NCBI GenBank assembly: GCA_000310025.1 | Contig: FN649740.1 | Span: 326,728-390,727 of the forward strand | Direction: 5' to 3' | DNA from: Ectocarpus siliculosus | Lineage: Eukaryota > Sar > Phaeophyceae > Ectocarpales > Ectocarpaceae | Length of the DNA stretch: 64,000 nucleotides | In this document: positions 32,662-46,600 of the stretch, piece by piece | How the letters are laid out: every line of letters begins with the position of its first letter | How positions within the stretch are numbered: the stretch's first letter is position 1 | The notes under the pieces: generated by a model | The model's database searches: none | What the model was told of the DNA's origin: nothing | Seen by the model: the letters and a program-made list of their open reading frames with translations, nothing else | Position numbers and translations under genes: made by a program

Positions 32662-34671
32662 TACTTGCATTCGTAAGACAGCAGCGCAGCGCGTCAGCAC
32701 GAGGACACCAGAATTAAACGTGATGAGGGAACAGAGAGCAAAACACGCCGGTAGACATGACCGCAGCAGGGCTACCTTGTCAGCACACGACTTCTTCTAC
32801 AGACAAATAACTGAAGAGCTTGTCGCAGAACGATTGGGTCTAGCACGGAGAGTCAGTTAGATCACGATGATGCAATACGCACCGTGTTTGCTTTGATCTT
32901 ACTTGACACACCCACCCTCGGCGGCCCGAACACGATTATATAACATTATTTTCGGTTCAAGTTACGGTCAGCCATTGGATCGAAGCACGCGGCAAGAGGT
33001 ATTGAGACCTATCTGCGCTCGTCACCAGGCCCGCGCCACTCGATCCAAGGACAAATATCAACGAACAAACCAACCACACAAAGGGCTCAAGGGCGAAGGG
33101 TTAGGGCTAGCCTAATGCTAAGGGTCACCCTAACCCATTTCCACCGCAAACGCATGCAAGACAGAGGTGCGTAACGTTCTCACAAACGACGACAAACACT
33201 GCAACGACACAAAGCGCGAGACCTCGCGCCATCAACACAACAAGTATCGGACCCGAAAAAGCAGTCCATGCTGCAAACGTACGTACCCCGTCTGACCCTC
33301 GGGAGAAGCTCCCGTTTATCTTTCGCTCGTTTCATGAACGACTGGCTCATTGACGATCTAGAGCACCAGCGTTCATGCGGTTCTGTTGATCCCTCTTCCC
33401 TGTGGTGAGAGCACAAACGAACAAACTACCAACGGAGCGAGATGGGGATACACAAAACCCACTCCAGTCGAGGGGCAGAGGACAGCCTCGCCCCAACCCT
33501 CTTTCGAAAAACCCCAACGAAAACACTACAAAAGAAAAGTCACAACAAACAATAACAAATTTCACCAAACAGCGCACGTCCGTTAGTCGGAATCAATCAA
33601 AGCGCTACGAAAGCCTCGTCCCTTTCAGGAGCGGGCGGACCCACCCCTTCGCACCCTCTTTCTTTTGTGTGTGTGGGGGGGCGGGGGGGGCGGGCAGATT
33701 CAACGTAGACCCTTGATTCACGTGGACACCCACGATCCTTGCTACAAAAAAGATCCCACCGGCTAAACGCCGTCACCAACCTCTAGGCTTATGATCCCTC
33801 TGAGGTAGATTAAACCATCTTTCGCGCAGATACACCTGCACCGTCCACCATCTGCGCGCCCACTCATGTGTCAAGATAAATACTCATATCAACCCCCCCG
33901 CACACGGCACTCCTTGTACAATGCAACGAACCAAACTTTCTTTCGCAAAATATTTTGTCTTGCCAACGAAGCTTCGTGTTGCTCGACATGGAAACGCTTG
34001 ACTGGTTTGATGGCTTCATTCCTACAATCCTTTGACCGATTTTGATGGAATCAATCCTTGTTCTTTGATCGCGGAAGTAGACCAGCAGGACGTCAAAAAT
34101 ATATATAATAGCTTGTGTTATTCGAGTAGCTTGACTCGATTACAAGAAAAATTGTTAGTGTGTAAACGAAGCCAGAGGCGATCTCCCTCGCCGAACTCCC
34201 TCCCCCCCCCTCCCCCCCTTTGTGACTGCCGTAAAGTGAGCAGACAGGGTACACCGGTGTTCTTCTTCAAGACAACCATCTATTAAAGGGAACACGGGCA
34301 TGAGTGCCCATAGAGTGCAATGTCATCAACTGTGATTGGGCGTGTGAATCGGGGTAACACTGGACGATACCACGATTCAGCTATCTGGTGCCGACTAATG
34401 TTCCCCAAGCTTCTGTGCCGTCGTGCACAAGTTTGTTTCAGAACCACCCCATGCCCCCCCCCCCTCCCTGGTAAATCCGTGTGAAAGGTAGCCTAGGCCG
34501 GCGGTGACCCGGCATGTCGCTCCGTCCCGGCATTGTAGGGAAGCAGAGGCCAATGGGCTAACGACAACGGCACGCGTTTACATGAGTACACCTCCCCTAC
34601 CGCATCAGAAAATAGCTGCTTGTCCGAGCTGCTAGGAGTCCGCCAGAGCAGTGCGACCTACAAACACGTCA
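32662..34671. other. Intergenic region, no gene seen
   Basis: This lies between the right transposon end and the 3' end of the TULIP-PDZ gene. It holds degenerate telomere-like text at about 33098-33135 (GGGTTAGGGCTAGCC, CACCCTAACCC) and the diverged poly(C)-family copy at 34436-34595. Reading frames are short and show no domain or splice context. Confidence 0.5.
34436..34595 (+). mobile_element. Diverged copy of the poly(C)-tailed repeat 3' end
   Basis: TCGCTCCGTCCCGGCATTGT, GGCCAATGGGCTAACGACAA and GAGTACACCTCCCC match, with substitutions, the 3' modules at 1440-1543, 40301-40417 and 41557-41645. Confidence 0.6.
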
Positions 34672-37600
34672 TCACGCTGCGGGGAATCTCGTGGCAAGTA
34701 GGCGGGACAACCAGACGTACTTTGGCATGTCTCGGAAGGTGAGGGTGCAGGGGTACGCTACCGCGTCGAGGCTGCGGCGGCAGTCAGACACCGAAGCGAA
34801 GTGCCCCCCCGCGATGGGGGCCCCGTCAATCGCAACCAGAACCTTTTTTTCGTTACAGCAAAACAACAACACAAAAAAAAAAAGAGGGCAGGGGTCAGTG
34901 TGACTGGCGGCGTTCGTCGCATCATCAAGGACATGAGGGAGGATGAAACCGAAACCTTTAAACCGGGTCCCAAGCAACAGCAGCCTGCCTTCGATGCGCG
35001 CGACACGCAAGTATCTCACCGCGTTTCTTGCATGTAGTCGTGTCCTAAGGATGATTGATTAATAACGCAAACACGAAAATGTGTACACATTGCTGAGAAA
35101 CAGCAGTCACATCCTACAAACTGAAGAGAAAAAGTGTCCGCAACAGTGAACCCAATCTATCGCATCGCATGACAGACGTGAGAAGCCACAGGGACTACCC
35201 CTTGCAACTAGCAGCCTTTGCAGGGTCTTTCGTATTATGCAAACATTTTTGATAAAGCGTATGTACAAGCGGGGAAGTTGGGGTAGGGCTAGGGAATAGG
35301 GTCTGCGTCCTCAATCCTTGTTCTATTTCCTCATAAACTTATCAATCGCGCGAACGCGGCCCCTCACGACACCAACTGTTGCCGAACAAAACTCAAACTC
35401 CTGCGAACAACGACACTTTTCCTATGGCACCAAACAGAAGTACACAAATAACGTGATTCCTATGGCCAAATAGAAGTACACACATAACGTGACTCACCAT
35501 CCCCGGCTGAATAACGCCTCCCTTCTCCAGCTTCCCCCTCACGTACGGCATGGACAACACGACGGGCCTGCCGTCCTTCCCTTCCTCCACCTTGAGCGAC
35601 AAGTCCTCCGGCGTTGCCGCTAGGACCTCTGAGGGTGACGCCGACACGGCGTTCTGGTACTGAAAATGAAAAACAAGAATAAGATGAGAAAATCATTTTT
35701 ACCGCACACGTGCACGATGGGTGCGTGAAAAATATTCCTCTCTTTTGCAACACAAAACAATGGAACTGCTGTACATAACTTGGATGTTTTGCCCTCCTCG
35801 AATGGTAATTGCGCTGGGGTTGACATTGCCTAAAACCACGTACGCATTTCCACTTTTTGCTAAAAAGCAACCAAACAAGCATATCGCAGAATTGCGAATG
35901 CCTCCAAGAAAAGGAAACAAAACACCCGAGACGCACATAACAGCACCACAACCTGAGAGCACGCGAAACGAGCAATAACTCACCTGCTTAAGCCTGGAGA
36001 GCGACCCCTCCAACGCTTGCGCCCCCCGCCCCCCCCTCGCGGGATCCACGAAGCCCTCCGCGTCACCCCCGTCAGCATCCTCCGCCGCCGCGCCTGCCCT
36101 GCGTATCCTCAGTCGCATGGGGAACATGCCCGGGGCCTCTAGCAACGCTGCATCCTTGCGATAGCACCCGGCACCGGGGAGCGGGATGCCGTTGACGGAG
36201 ATGAGGGTGTCCCCCGGTTGGACCGCGCCGGAAGCTTCGAGGGCCGTCGGTACCTGTTCTTTCCCAGCAGACAGCGCCGACGGTGAGAGTACGGTAGGCA
36301 AGGGACAAAACTCAACAGGAATGATGCACATCGCGTCCGTTCGTCGAGAGGGCAGGTGAAAGGTGGGGATTATTTCGTCGGTCTTGGAAGAGTCGCTTCA
36401 ACAGCAGCAATAGCAGCAGCGCATGTCGAACTTGCGTGGGAACTTGCGTGGGAAAGCGCGGTGATGATTCTGCAACGACCCCCGCAACCCTCTTTTCGGC
36501 TTACTTTCGGCGTAGGTTAGCAGTTAGGGGGATGAGGTGCATGTGGTCCACTTCCCCTGTTCATAGTTCGCGGCAGCGCCATGTGAACATACGTGCTACG
36601 GTACAAAACGAACGCCGTCATCAAACATCAAACACGCTACACCAACCCACCAAGACAAGGAAGAAAATAGCAAATTATAAAGATATCATATCTGTGGACA
36701 GAGATGGATTCGTTATACTTCTATTGTGTTAAGAAATAAAAATAAATACATTATCCTGGATTCTTGATCTGTGGAAACATGAACTTGTTATATGTGGATA
36801 GACATGATGTTATGTATCTGTGGATAGACAGAAAATGCTTACTTTTGAGAAAAAAAAAAGAAAAACAGTGAAGGTAAAGACACTTAACACACCTCGCAGA
36901 AGCCGGTAACGGTAACACGACCGGACACCCTCCGCAGCTCTAGCTCCAGGGGCGGCGCATCTACCGTCACCCGGACGTCGATGCTGGGAGCTAGCCCGAA
37001 CGTCACGGGCCTTGGGACCTTTTGCAGACCGCGCACGAGGTCAGCGAACTCCTGTCCGATCACCCGTCTCCCGTTCACGCTGTGGACCCAACCCGGTGGG
37101 GGGGGGGGGGTGGAGTAGGGGTGACGTGGTTTGAAAACACGTGACCAGGACGGAGGGAGGGAGGGGGGGGGGGCTTCTCGTCGCTAGCGCCAACAAGTAC
37201 GATGACGCTACAACAGCTCGACGACTAAGGTAGATAATGACCATGACTTGTTCTTGACGCGAGGTGGCTGGAAGACTCATCTATGTACTAGTATGTACCG
37301 CCACATACATCCGGCAAGAGCGTGTGTCCATGTACCGCGACTCCGGCGGCCATGTTTGCGTGTTTGCTTGTTCGTTCGTTAGTGGTCTCTCCACCGTGTG
37401 CCTTATTCTGTCTCTTATTTCTTGTTATTTTCGGCCTGGTCTCTTTTTGTCTTCGCTCTTTTTCTTTTTCGTTTTCCTCTTCGTTTTCTTTTCTCCTTTC
37501 TTCCTGTTTCCTTTTCTTTTTTTCTCTTTTTCTCTTTTTTCTCTTTGTCGCTCTTTTTTCTCTCTTTTTCTGTGTCAGATGGCCTTGTCTCTGCTTGCGT

Positions 37601-40600
37601 GTGAAGCACCAAGATTGAACCAAGGGGGTGTACCTCTTTCTCTCTGGCCCGTGATGCTGACTCCTAGTCTCAGTTGTTACCTCGCACAGCGCGCAGAGGG
37701 AGCGGAGGACTCCAGAATATCTGTCGTTGATTTCTATTGACTTGCGGACCCCTCGGGGCCAGTTTGTTTGAGCGTACCTTTTTAGGGTAAGTTAGCCTGT
37801 GACCACGGGAATCGACCGCGTCAAGTGTTGGATCAGTGCGGACATATGAAGGTACTGGGTAGAGAGAGATCGGAACGCTTTTTAATGTGAAGACAACAAC
37901 AACAATTTGCCCGTTTAGGCTATAAACAATACGTGTACGAAGATGGAAATACCGTAAAAGTGCGAGGTCACAACACACCTGTAGAGCAGCTGTCCCGGAA
38001 CCAAGAGCCCGCTGGCCTCCGCCTCCCGCATCCTGCCCTCCAGGTCTCTAGAAAACCCTCCCACCGTCGTCACGCGGGTGCCCAAGGTAGAGGAAGCACG
38101 GAACTTCACACCCAGACTCTGTATTGTTGGAATTGGCGCGGTACACGAGGGCGGGATATCGGGGAGGGGGGGGGGAGATAAGCTATGCCGAAATCGTGTT
38201 GCGCACGGAAAAATAAGGGTTCCGTCACAAATCTGTTTTGTTTTATGCATAGATTGATGCATCATTGCAAGAGCGGGTTATCGGGGGGAGGGGATACAAG
38301 CTGTGCCGATATCAAGTTGCGTTCGAAATGTACGGACCTCACACCAAGAATAAGCTGTGCCGAATCTTGTGGCACACGGAAATTTAGGGTCCCCGCACGA
38401 ATCTAGTTTGTCCTAATGCAAGGAACATTTCGAACGCGGGTTATCGGGTGGAGGGGAAGACAAACCTCTGCGGAATCATGGGTTAGGCGCACTTATAGCG
38501 AAAGAGGCCCTTCTGAAACAAGCAGAGGGAGGCGTCTTCGATTGCCCAAACCGGATGCCTTCACCTACCACAGCAACACCCTTTCGGTTCGTTCGCTCGA
38601 ACCACACCGCTCTTGCTGGCGAACGTTTTCTGTTCTGTTCTGTTTCTGTTTTGTTCTGTTCTGTTCTGATAAAGGGCTATTCATCATTATACCGACGTTC
38701 TCGGGCTCTTGTGTGTGCACGGCGCGCGTGTCGCTGTTGCATCCGCCAGACGTTGGACTGACCACGGCGGCTCGATGACAGTCAATTTCCTGGGGCGATG
38801 ATGACGACCATCGATATCCTAGATACAATGTGTGTTCAGTTTCTTCACCCTTTCCCACACTCGGCAAACACTATCTCAGCGTGCGGAAGACGATAAGAGC
38901 GTGACGATGCGGATTGATTCACGGGGAACGAGCCAGCCAATCAGCTCAGCGGCAAATTCACTTGAGACGAACGCACCCTCTGCTTGAAAGTAGCAGTCAC
39001 CAGCCCGTCGGGTGGGGGGAGAGCCTCCGCATCCTTGCCTAAGGCTGACGCCGCCACCGCCTCCGCAACGTCCGGCACGTAGCACCTGCATTCATCCACA
39101 CAAAACAATCACATACACAGAGAGCACATATTCGTCGGGCACGTAAGCATAGCGCCAGATCCGCACAAAACAAGCACACACGCGGTCTCTATTACGTCGA
39201 GCACGTAGCACCTATTGCATTCATCCACACAAAACAAGCACACACGGAGTCTCTTGTACTATTAAAATATACCCATACGGACGGTAAGTGCACTGCGAAA
39301 GTTACAGTGCAGCCTTGGCTCTTTCCTTGACCCTCCGACCAAGGTTTCCGCAGAATCAGCAAGCAGTCTTACAATGTATTACTAGACGCCTGCATAAAAC
39401 ATGGTCGAGGGGGGGAGGGCACGATAGAATCGTCCCAGGTCCCCTCGCCCCCATCCTTGTAACTTCCAACACGATTGTGGGGGCAGAACCCAAACGCATC
39501 CCCCCCCCAAAAAAAGTACACAACGACGAAGTACCCCTCTCTTTATTTTTTTCTATTTTCGAAGTCCCCCTCTGGTAACGGGCATCTGGTCATGCCAGAT
39601 TCAAAAACATGACGATCAAATACTCTCTTTGACTCCATGAAATGAGTCTCATGTTTTCAAATATAGATCAAACGCAAATACGGCAGACCGCTCACACATC
39701 CCATCGGCCACAGACGACTACATAGTGGAGAAAATTGCCCCATTCTTCACTACCAATCCACAGGAGGCAAAATTGGATGGAAAATAGGAAAAACAACGGG
39801 ACAACGGGGAAACAACAACAACCTTGTAGCCGAGCAGTCGCTACCTGAACATCATCTGCACCGGGCGCGGGCTGGAACGTAGCAGCCCCAGCACCTTCGT
39901 ACCCTCCAAGCCCTCAACAGACGCGCCGCCCACGGATAGCAACTCCGCCCCCACCTGTGAAAAACAGGCCCGGGTAGCAACAGACACGGTCACGGCAAAG
40001 ATAGGTGAAACTATAGATAGATACCCCGGTTCAAATACGACAAGCCGGGGACGAATATGGGACGAACCAGAGGAAATAAGCGCAACAGGAGCACACACGC
40101 TTTTATTGCTGAGGCAAGCGCCTGAGCGACCACACGAAACCCGAGGCATGTTCGGATAGGAAACCCGTACGCACAAGTTTCTGGAAGTGCAACCTTCTTC
40201 TCTCTTTCTCTACGCGCCAAACCAACGCCCCCGCGCAATATTGGTGCCCACAGCGAATCAGCGCTCGCACACGTACGGATACATACCCCTCGCCTGCACC
40301 TGGTCCCGTGAGAACCCGGCGTGCTCCGTCCCGGGTTTGTAGGGATGCGAGGTCAATGGTCTAACGACTATCGCATGCACGGCTATGAGAGTACCCCCCC
40401 CCCCCCGCCCCCCCCCCNNNNNNNNNNNNNNNNNNNNNNNNNNNNNNNNNNNNNNNNNNNNNNNNNNNNNNNNNNNNNNNNNNNNNNNNNNNNNNNNNNN
40501 NNNNNNNNNNNNNNNNNNNNNNNNNNNNNNNNNNNNNNNNNNNNNNNNNNNNNNNNNNNNNNNNNNNNNNNNNNNNNNNNNNNNNNNNNNNNNNNNNNNN

Positions 40601-43600
40601 NNNNNNNNNNNNNNNNNNNNNNNNNNNNNNNNNNNNNNNNNNNNNNNNNNNNNNNNNNNNNNNNNNNNNNNNNNNNNNNNNNNNNNNNNNNNNNNNNNNN
40701 NNNNNNNNNNNNNNNNNNNNNNNNNNNNNNNNNNNNNNNNNNNNNNNNNNNNNNNNNNNNNNNNNNNNNNNNNNNNNNNNNNNNNNNNNNNNNNNNNNNN
40801 NNNNNNNNNNNNNNNNNNNNNNNNNNNNNNNNNNNNNNNNNNNNNNNNNNNNNNNNNNNNNNNNNNNNNNNNNNNNNNNNNNNNNNNNNNNNNNNNNNNN
40901 NNNNNNNNNNNNNNNNNNNNNNNNNNNNNNNNNNNNNNNNNNNNNNNNNNNNNNNNNNNNNNNNNNNNNNNNNCCCCCCCCCCCCCCCCCCCCCCCCGGT
41001 GTTTGCCATCAGGGTTGGGTTTTCGTCGCTTGGCAACGACGTTGTAAAACATGCCGCCCCCCCCGGTGTTTGCCATCGGGGTTGGGTTTTCGTCGCTTGG
41101 CAACGACGTTGTAAAACAAGCTCCTCCCTCGGTGTTTGCCATCGGGATTGGGTTTTCGTCGCTTGGCAACGACGTTGTAAAAGAAGCCAATTCACTTCGT
41201 GAACTCGGCAACCAGGTTACCGGTTTGTTTTTACCTCTGTTTTTTTTTGCGGTAACCATGAATGGTGGTCGAGTAGATCATGTAGTGCGGGGTTGAGAAG
41301 CCTCACTCCGCGCAACGGGGGATGATCGCACCACGTTGTGTTAAAATGGTCAAGCATCCTCGAGGCAGTTACACAGTGCTTACAACTGTCTCTGAAAGTG
41401 AAAGCACCAGAAAATAAATTAAGTCATACGCAGCTGTCATCCGTACGCAAGGAAGTAAGCACAAGATGCCGAACACCCTTAGCAGGATGCAGCTCACCCT
41501 TCATGCGACTCGCCGAATACCTCACGGCGCTTGGGTGATGTGAGAGCCTGGTCCGGTGAGAACCCGGCGTGCTCCGTCCCGGCTTTGTAGGGATGCGAGG
41601 TCAATGGTCTAACGACTACGCGTCCACGACTATGAGTACACCCGCCTCAAGCCAGCAACGCCACGAAGATGACGAGACAACCGTAACGGAAAAAAATACT
41701 TCTATTACTGAGATATAGCAAATAAATACGGAACATTCGGGAGAGACACATCAACATCACTCAATCCGCACCTCGTCAAACACCACGCCGAAGTCTTCCT
41801 GGACGAAGCCCTTAAGGTTCAACACGCGTCGCCCCTCCCCCTGTACCACAAACGCCTCCTCGAGTGCACGGTGATTCACGACCACCGCTGCCGCTCCCGT
41901 CGCCCCTCCCGCGAGCCCCGCGATGCTCGCCATAACGCCTCCGGGATTTCCCTGTGGTCGGCCTTCTCCTCTGGCCATGGCCAGCTCCTTCTCAGTGGCC
42001 AGCGGGAAGTCTTCCAGCTTGAGGCTGGTTAGACTTAGCAGGAACGGCCAGGAGCCCTCCGCGTAAGCTTTCAAAACAAGGGAGGGACCACAAAGCAAAA
42101 AACAAAAGAGTAACCATTTTCCTTATCTTGTCGCATACTCTACCTTGTACAGTACTTCCGCTATGAGCTATTTTACGGGCGTGTGTGGCGTCGATTTGGT
42201 GTGTGGGGCGAACGTGATCAGGTCTAGCAGGAAGGTGGGATTCGCCCGAGCGTGGCCAGAGTAAATTAATAAAATAGGGTACGACGGTTAGGAACACATA
42301 GCGGAGAGTTACAACAACAACAACAACAACAACAACAGCAACAACAACAACACCGCACCACTTCGTCCGCCGACTTGCCGTTGGCCGTACCCAAGAGGGC
42401 TGCTAGACAAAACAAGTTCCAAAGGACTTCAAACCACCGCCGCCACCACCACCACCACCACCACCACCATCGCACCAACAACACCATACCACTTTTGTCC
42501 GCCGACTTACCGTTCACCGTGCCTAGGAGGGCCGAGGCATGTCCGTCGACCTGCTCCTGCAGCGACCGGCAGACGTACGTGCTGATGGTGCTCGAGAAGA
42601 GCCTGGTCAGAAGGTTGATGAGCCAAGCCATGCGGCAGTTGGCAACGGTAAGCCCCAGCCGATCCAAGGTAACCGTCCGCGTGGATAACACCTTAGGGGA
42701 TCCGGCAAAGAAACGAGACAAGAAACAAGAGAGAGAGAGAGAGATACGTTGCGAAAGCGAAGCAACCTTGTGTGCACACCCAACAGAGGGAGGACGAGAT
42801 TAAACCAATCAGCACCTACTAACACGAGCTAGCCTGCTTCTCATGTTCCTGTCCACAACAACACACCAAGAGGCCTTGTGTCTCACCAATAGGGGACCCT
42901 CGATCCCCTTCTCCCGGTCCACGATGCCCCTCTTGATGGAAAACCCGAGAGAAACGTAACCGTCCACGACTGTTGCGTCAGCGGTGCCGTTGCCGTAAGT
43001 GTACGGGAAGGTCTCCTGGAGGTCGCAACCGAAGGAAATGATTGGTAAAAAAACATCACGTTAGGCAAGAAGCATCGTCAAGACTCAAGCACGCCCAATC
43101 TGCCAATCTGCACAGCAGTGCCGTCATCGTGTGTCGACGTTACTGCTGGCGTTCACTCATGCGGAAGTGAAGCTGTGCCAACGGCGCCATCGTCCAAACT
43201 CTTCCGAGAATGACCCAACAACCAACAACTACAGCAGGAGAGCGCGCACCCCCGAACGCACCTGACGACACGCCCACTGCAGAGTCTTGAACTCCGCCCG
43301 TACCCCCCTCGCGACCACTCTCAGCACCTCCGCGGGGGCCATGTCTTCCCTCGGGGGAGGCACCGGCGGGGACGCCGAAACAACACCCCCGTCCTCCGCA
43401 AACGCCTCCGCTCCATCGTCGAAACCCTTTCCCTCGCCGTGATGACCCCAAGAAACCTGCAACTCCTCGGGGAGGCGTGGCGATCCCGCCCCTCCGAGCA
43501 CGGCCGCGTACGCGGCCTGCCGCCTCTGCTCCGGAAGGGACACGAACGACCCATCCCCGGGTCGTGATGATGCCTCCTTTACCGCCGCACCCCAGGGAAC

Positions 43601-46600
43601 CGCCGCCATCTCTTCGTCATCCTCCGTTCTACCACCACCACCACCACCAGCGCCATCGGAAATAGCGTCGCGACCATTGTTGCTGCTACCGCCCTCCTTT
43701 ACGGCAACTTCGAGGCCGCCAGAGAGGTCTACGAGCTGCACGTCCACGTCTTCCTTCCGCAGGCGGAAGCCGGACAGGTCGAGGTTGGTGATGGCATAGC
43801 CCACCCTAGAGCTGGTGCCGGAGATGGGGGGTACCTTTGATTGTGTCCGTTTCGCGGCGCCCCCGCGATTGGAGGTACAGTACGGGGGTCGGAACGAGAA
43901 ACAACACAAGGGTGTCAGATAAGAGAAAAGGCAAGACAGACATAGACGTGCAGAGAAGCCAAACGCGTTGGCGTGGAATAGTGTCGAAATGCAAAACTCG
44001 ATGCCGTGTACTGCACAGAACGGCCGAGGATATCGCAACGAAGTTGGCACATTTTCAGGTGCAAAGGAGCAAAATACGCACAGCAGATTCGAGAACAATC
44101 TACGGAGAGCAACAGCTACAGTAGGTACTACGTAGATTCAACCGGGCGGGATCGATCTAAAAACTTCCTGTCGTCCTTTTCGTCTACGGCAGCAGCCCTC
44201 TCTGCTTGCCGCTCAGTTTTGACGCAAGACGTTGAAACGCTCACGACGAACACGACGGCGAAAAACTCTTCATCTACCACTACAGCGGGGGGGGGGAAAC
44301 AAGGGCGGCTATATATCAACGTGTCTACAACCTTCCAAAGCCCCCTGAACGCCAGCTTAGACGCGGTCTGCCGACCTTCTGTCGAGAAAAAAAGGACAAC
44401 AACAACGGGTACATATGCACACGCGTGGATACAGCCGTACCTCGATGTGCGGCAGATACTCCAGCAAGAAGTCAACGGTGGAGTCCTTGATCCCGTCCAG
44501 CAGCCGGGTTCGGGCGTCTACGTCGGAGATCGCCTTCTCCGCGGTCTCCAGCAGCTGCATGCGTCACACAACATCGGTATTTACATAAGAATTTGAGCAC
44601 TGTACAAATGTACAACGAGGAGAATACAATTTTTTTTTTGAAAGAAATGCATCGAGCAACACAGCAGTCCGGGTAGACATCGCGGCGAGATTAAGGTAGG
44701 CTGTCAGCAACGACAGCGAAAAAACGAAAAAACGGACTTTCACCAAGGCAACGCGATCGACATGATGCCTCTTACTAATAACAACAGGCCGAGTTACCCC
44801 CTGCCTGTGACCTCGCTGTATAGCATATAAAAAATACTTCTATCTTGTGTTCGGCGCCGACAGACGCAAAAACAACAGAGAAAACGACCTTCACACCTCG
44901 TCCGTGTCGAGTCCCTCTATCCCTTCCAGTATTCTCCTCTCCAACCCGGGGTCCGCTAGCTGTCCCAGCACCTTCCCGACCGCCCCGTCCTTCGACATGG
45001 TCTTGAGCGATTCCAGCCCCCGCTCCCCTTGAGACACAAGGCCTCCGGCGAGAGACTGCCCCTCCTCAGAGTTGAGGAAGTCGAGGGCGCAAGTCATGGC
45101 CTCGTCGAGACCAGTCTCTCCTTGCTGGTATCCTCGGAGAAGCTTCTTCGTGGTTAGGGGGGCACGCGTGGGCCAGCCGTGTTGTCGGGAATACCGTCAG
45201 AGTTAAGGTTGACGTGAAGAGCTACAGTAGGGCTAAGAGTAGGCCAATGTCCTTGGGGAGCAGAATACTGACTCGACAAACATTACGTCGGCGACAAGGT
45301 ACAGCTTACGATAAGGCCAGGGCTAGCTTCTCAGGGGTAAAGACACAGTGGAAACCTTGAGCAAAGGTCGGTACCCTCGGCGTAACGCTCTATCTAGTAG
45401 AGTCGGAGGAAGCAGGAATGGGAACGGGCTTCAGCCAACACATCAAAATCAGTAACCACAATTCAGCCAATACATAACGTCATTGACCACAAAACGCAGC
45501 CGGAATTCGAGTATCTGGGAGCAAAAAAACACACAACTGAAACGCCGAAAAGACGGCTGAAACCCGTCCGCATGCGAATGTGGAACAAGCTTCAAAGAAA
45601 CGCAAACATGAAGAAGGTGGTCGCACAAAAACACACGTCTAAGGCAGGACGCAAAGTCGAACAACGCTAGACCTCATCCGGTTCTTCCAAGAAAACGCCG
45701 CAAATCAGACGAGAGAAACAGACATCCATCACCTTCAATGACTCCATGCCCCTTGAACCTTGAGCCAGATGGGTCTCCGACAAACGCTCCATGACTGTCA
45801 GTGCCTGGGAAGATGCCTGGCAGAGAGGAGATGGGGCGAAAAATCAACCAAAGGCACGAATTGAGCGTTTCAACCACAACAGGTGCCAGAAAACGATGAA
45901 AAGGGCGTGGTAGATGACATACATGCACGGTGTGATAGATAACACATGCACGACAGTAAGACGACACGCACACATGAGGCACAAACAAGAGATCCCGGGG
46001 ATGGGGTTAGGGGTAAGCTTTACGAGGGAACAGGAAAAGAAACAAATTTCACTTGCGGCTACGACGCAGGAATAGGGTGGGATAGAGTGAACAGAGGGGG
46101 ATGTGGACGTTCTTCCACGCGGCAGGTTAACTTGTCGGACTAGTGGTGGTGGCTATAGGGGTGGCAGGACAACCCACAACCGTAGGGTAACGCACGTTGT
46201 AGCCAGCAGTGTACTTCTTATGCTCTCCTTGCGCCTGTTGCGTGCTTCTATCGTCTCACTGCCCCTCTCTCCTCGTGCTCTTACCGCTTGTCTCCCTCCC
46301 CCCGGCTCGCCTCCCTCTATTTTACTGCTCTCGATGCCTCTCTGTTTCTCAGAAACATCCGTCCCTCAGACACAACCCTCTCCCTACTTTCTCGGTACCA
46401 TTCCATGGTTGCTGCCTGTGCTTACCCTCTCGTCGCATACCTTGGCGAAGTCACACCGGTAAAGCACGCGCACGCCAACCGCCCTCTAGGGCTTTGCCCC
46501 GACACAACTCCTCCTCCCCACTGCACCTGCTGAGCCAAGCCCCTCATCAGCTCTTCTGCAAGCTCCCCGCTCTCGAATAGATCAACGAGGTCCTGGACGT

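Noticed and set aside
37264-37740. Phe/Ser-rich membrane protein frame.
   Set aside because: It is a pyrimidine-rich tract inside an intron of the TULIP-PDZ gene; composition explains the hydrophobic look.
40258-41259. Long frames spanning the N gap, with FTTSLPSDENP-type repeats.
   Set aside because: They are open only because N cannot be a stop; the repeats are the minisatellite read backwards.
42266-42721. Trp-rich frame WWWWWWWWW as part of a protein.
   Set aside because: It is the CCA microsatellite in an intron read on the minus strand.
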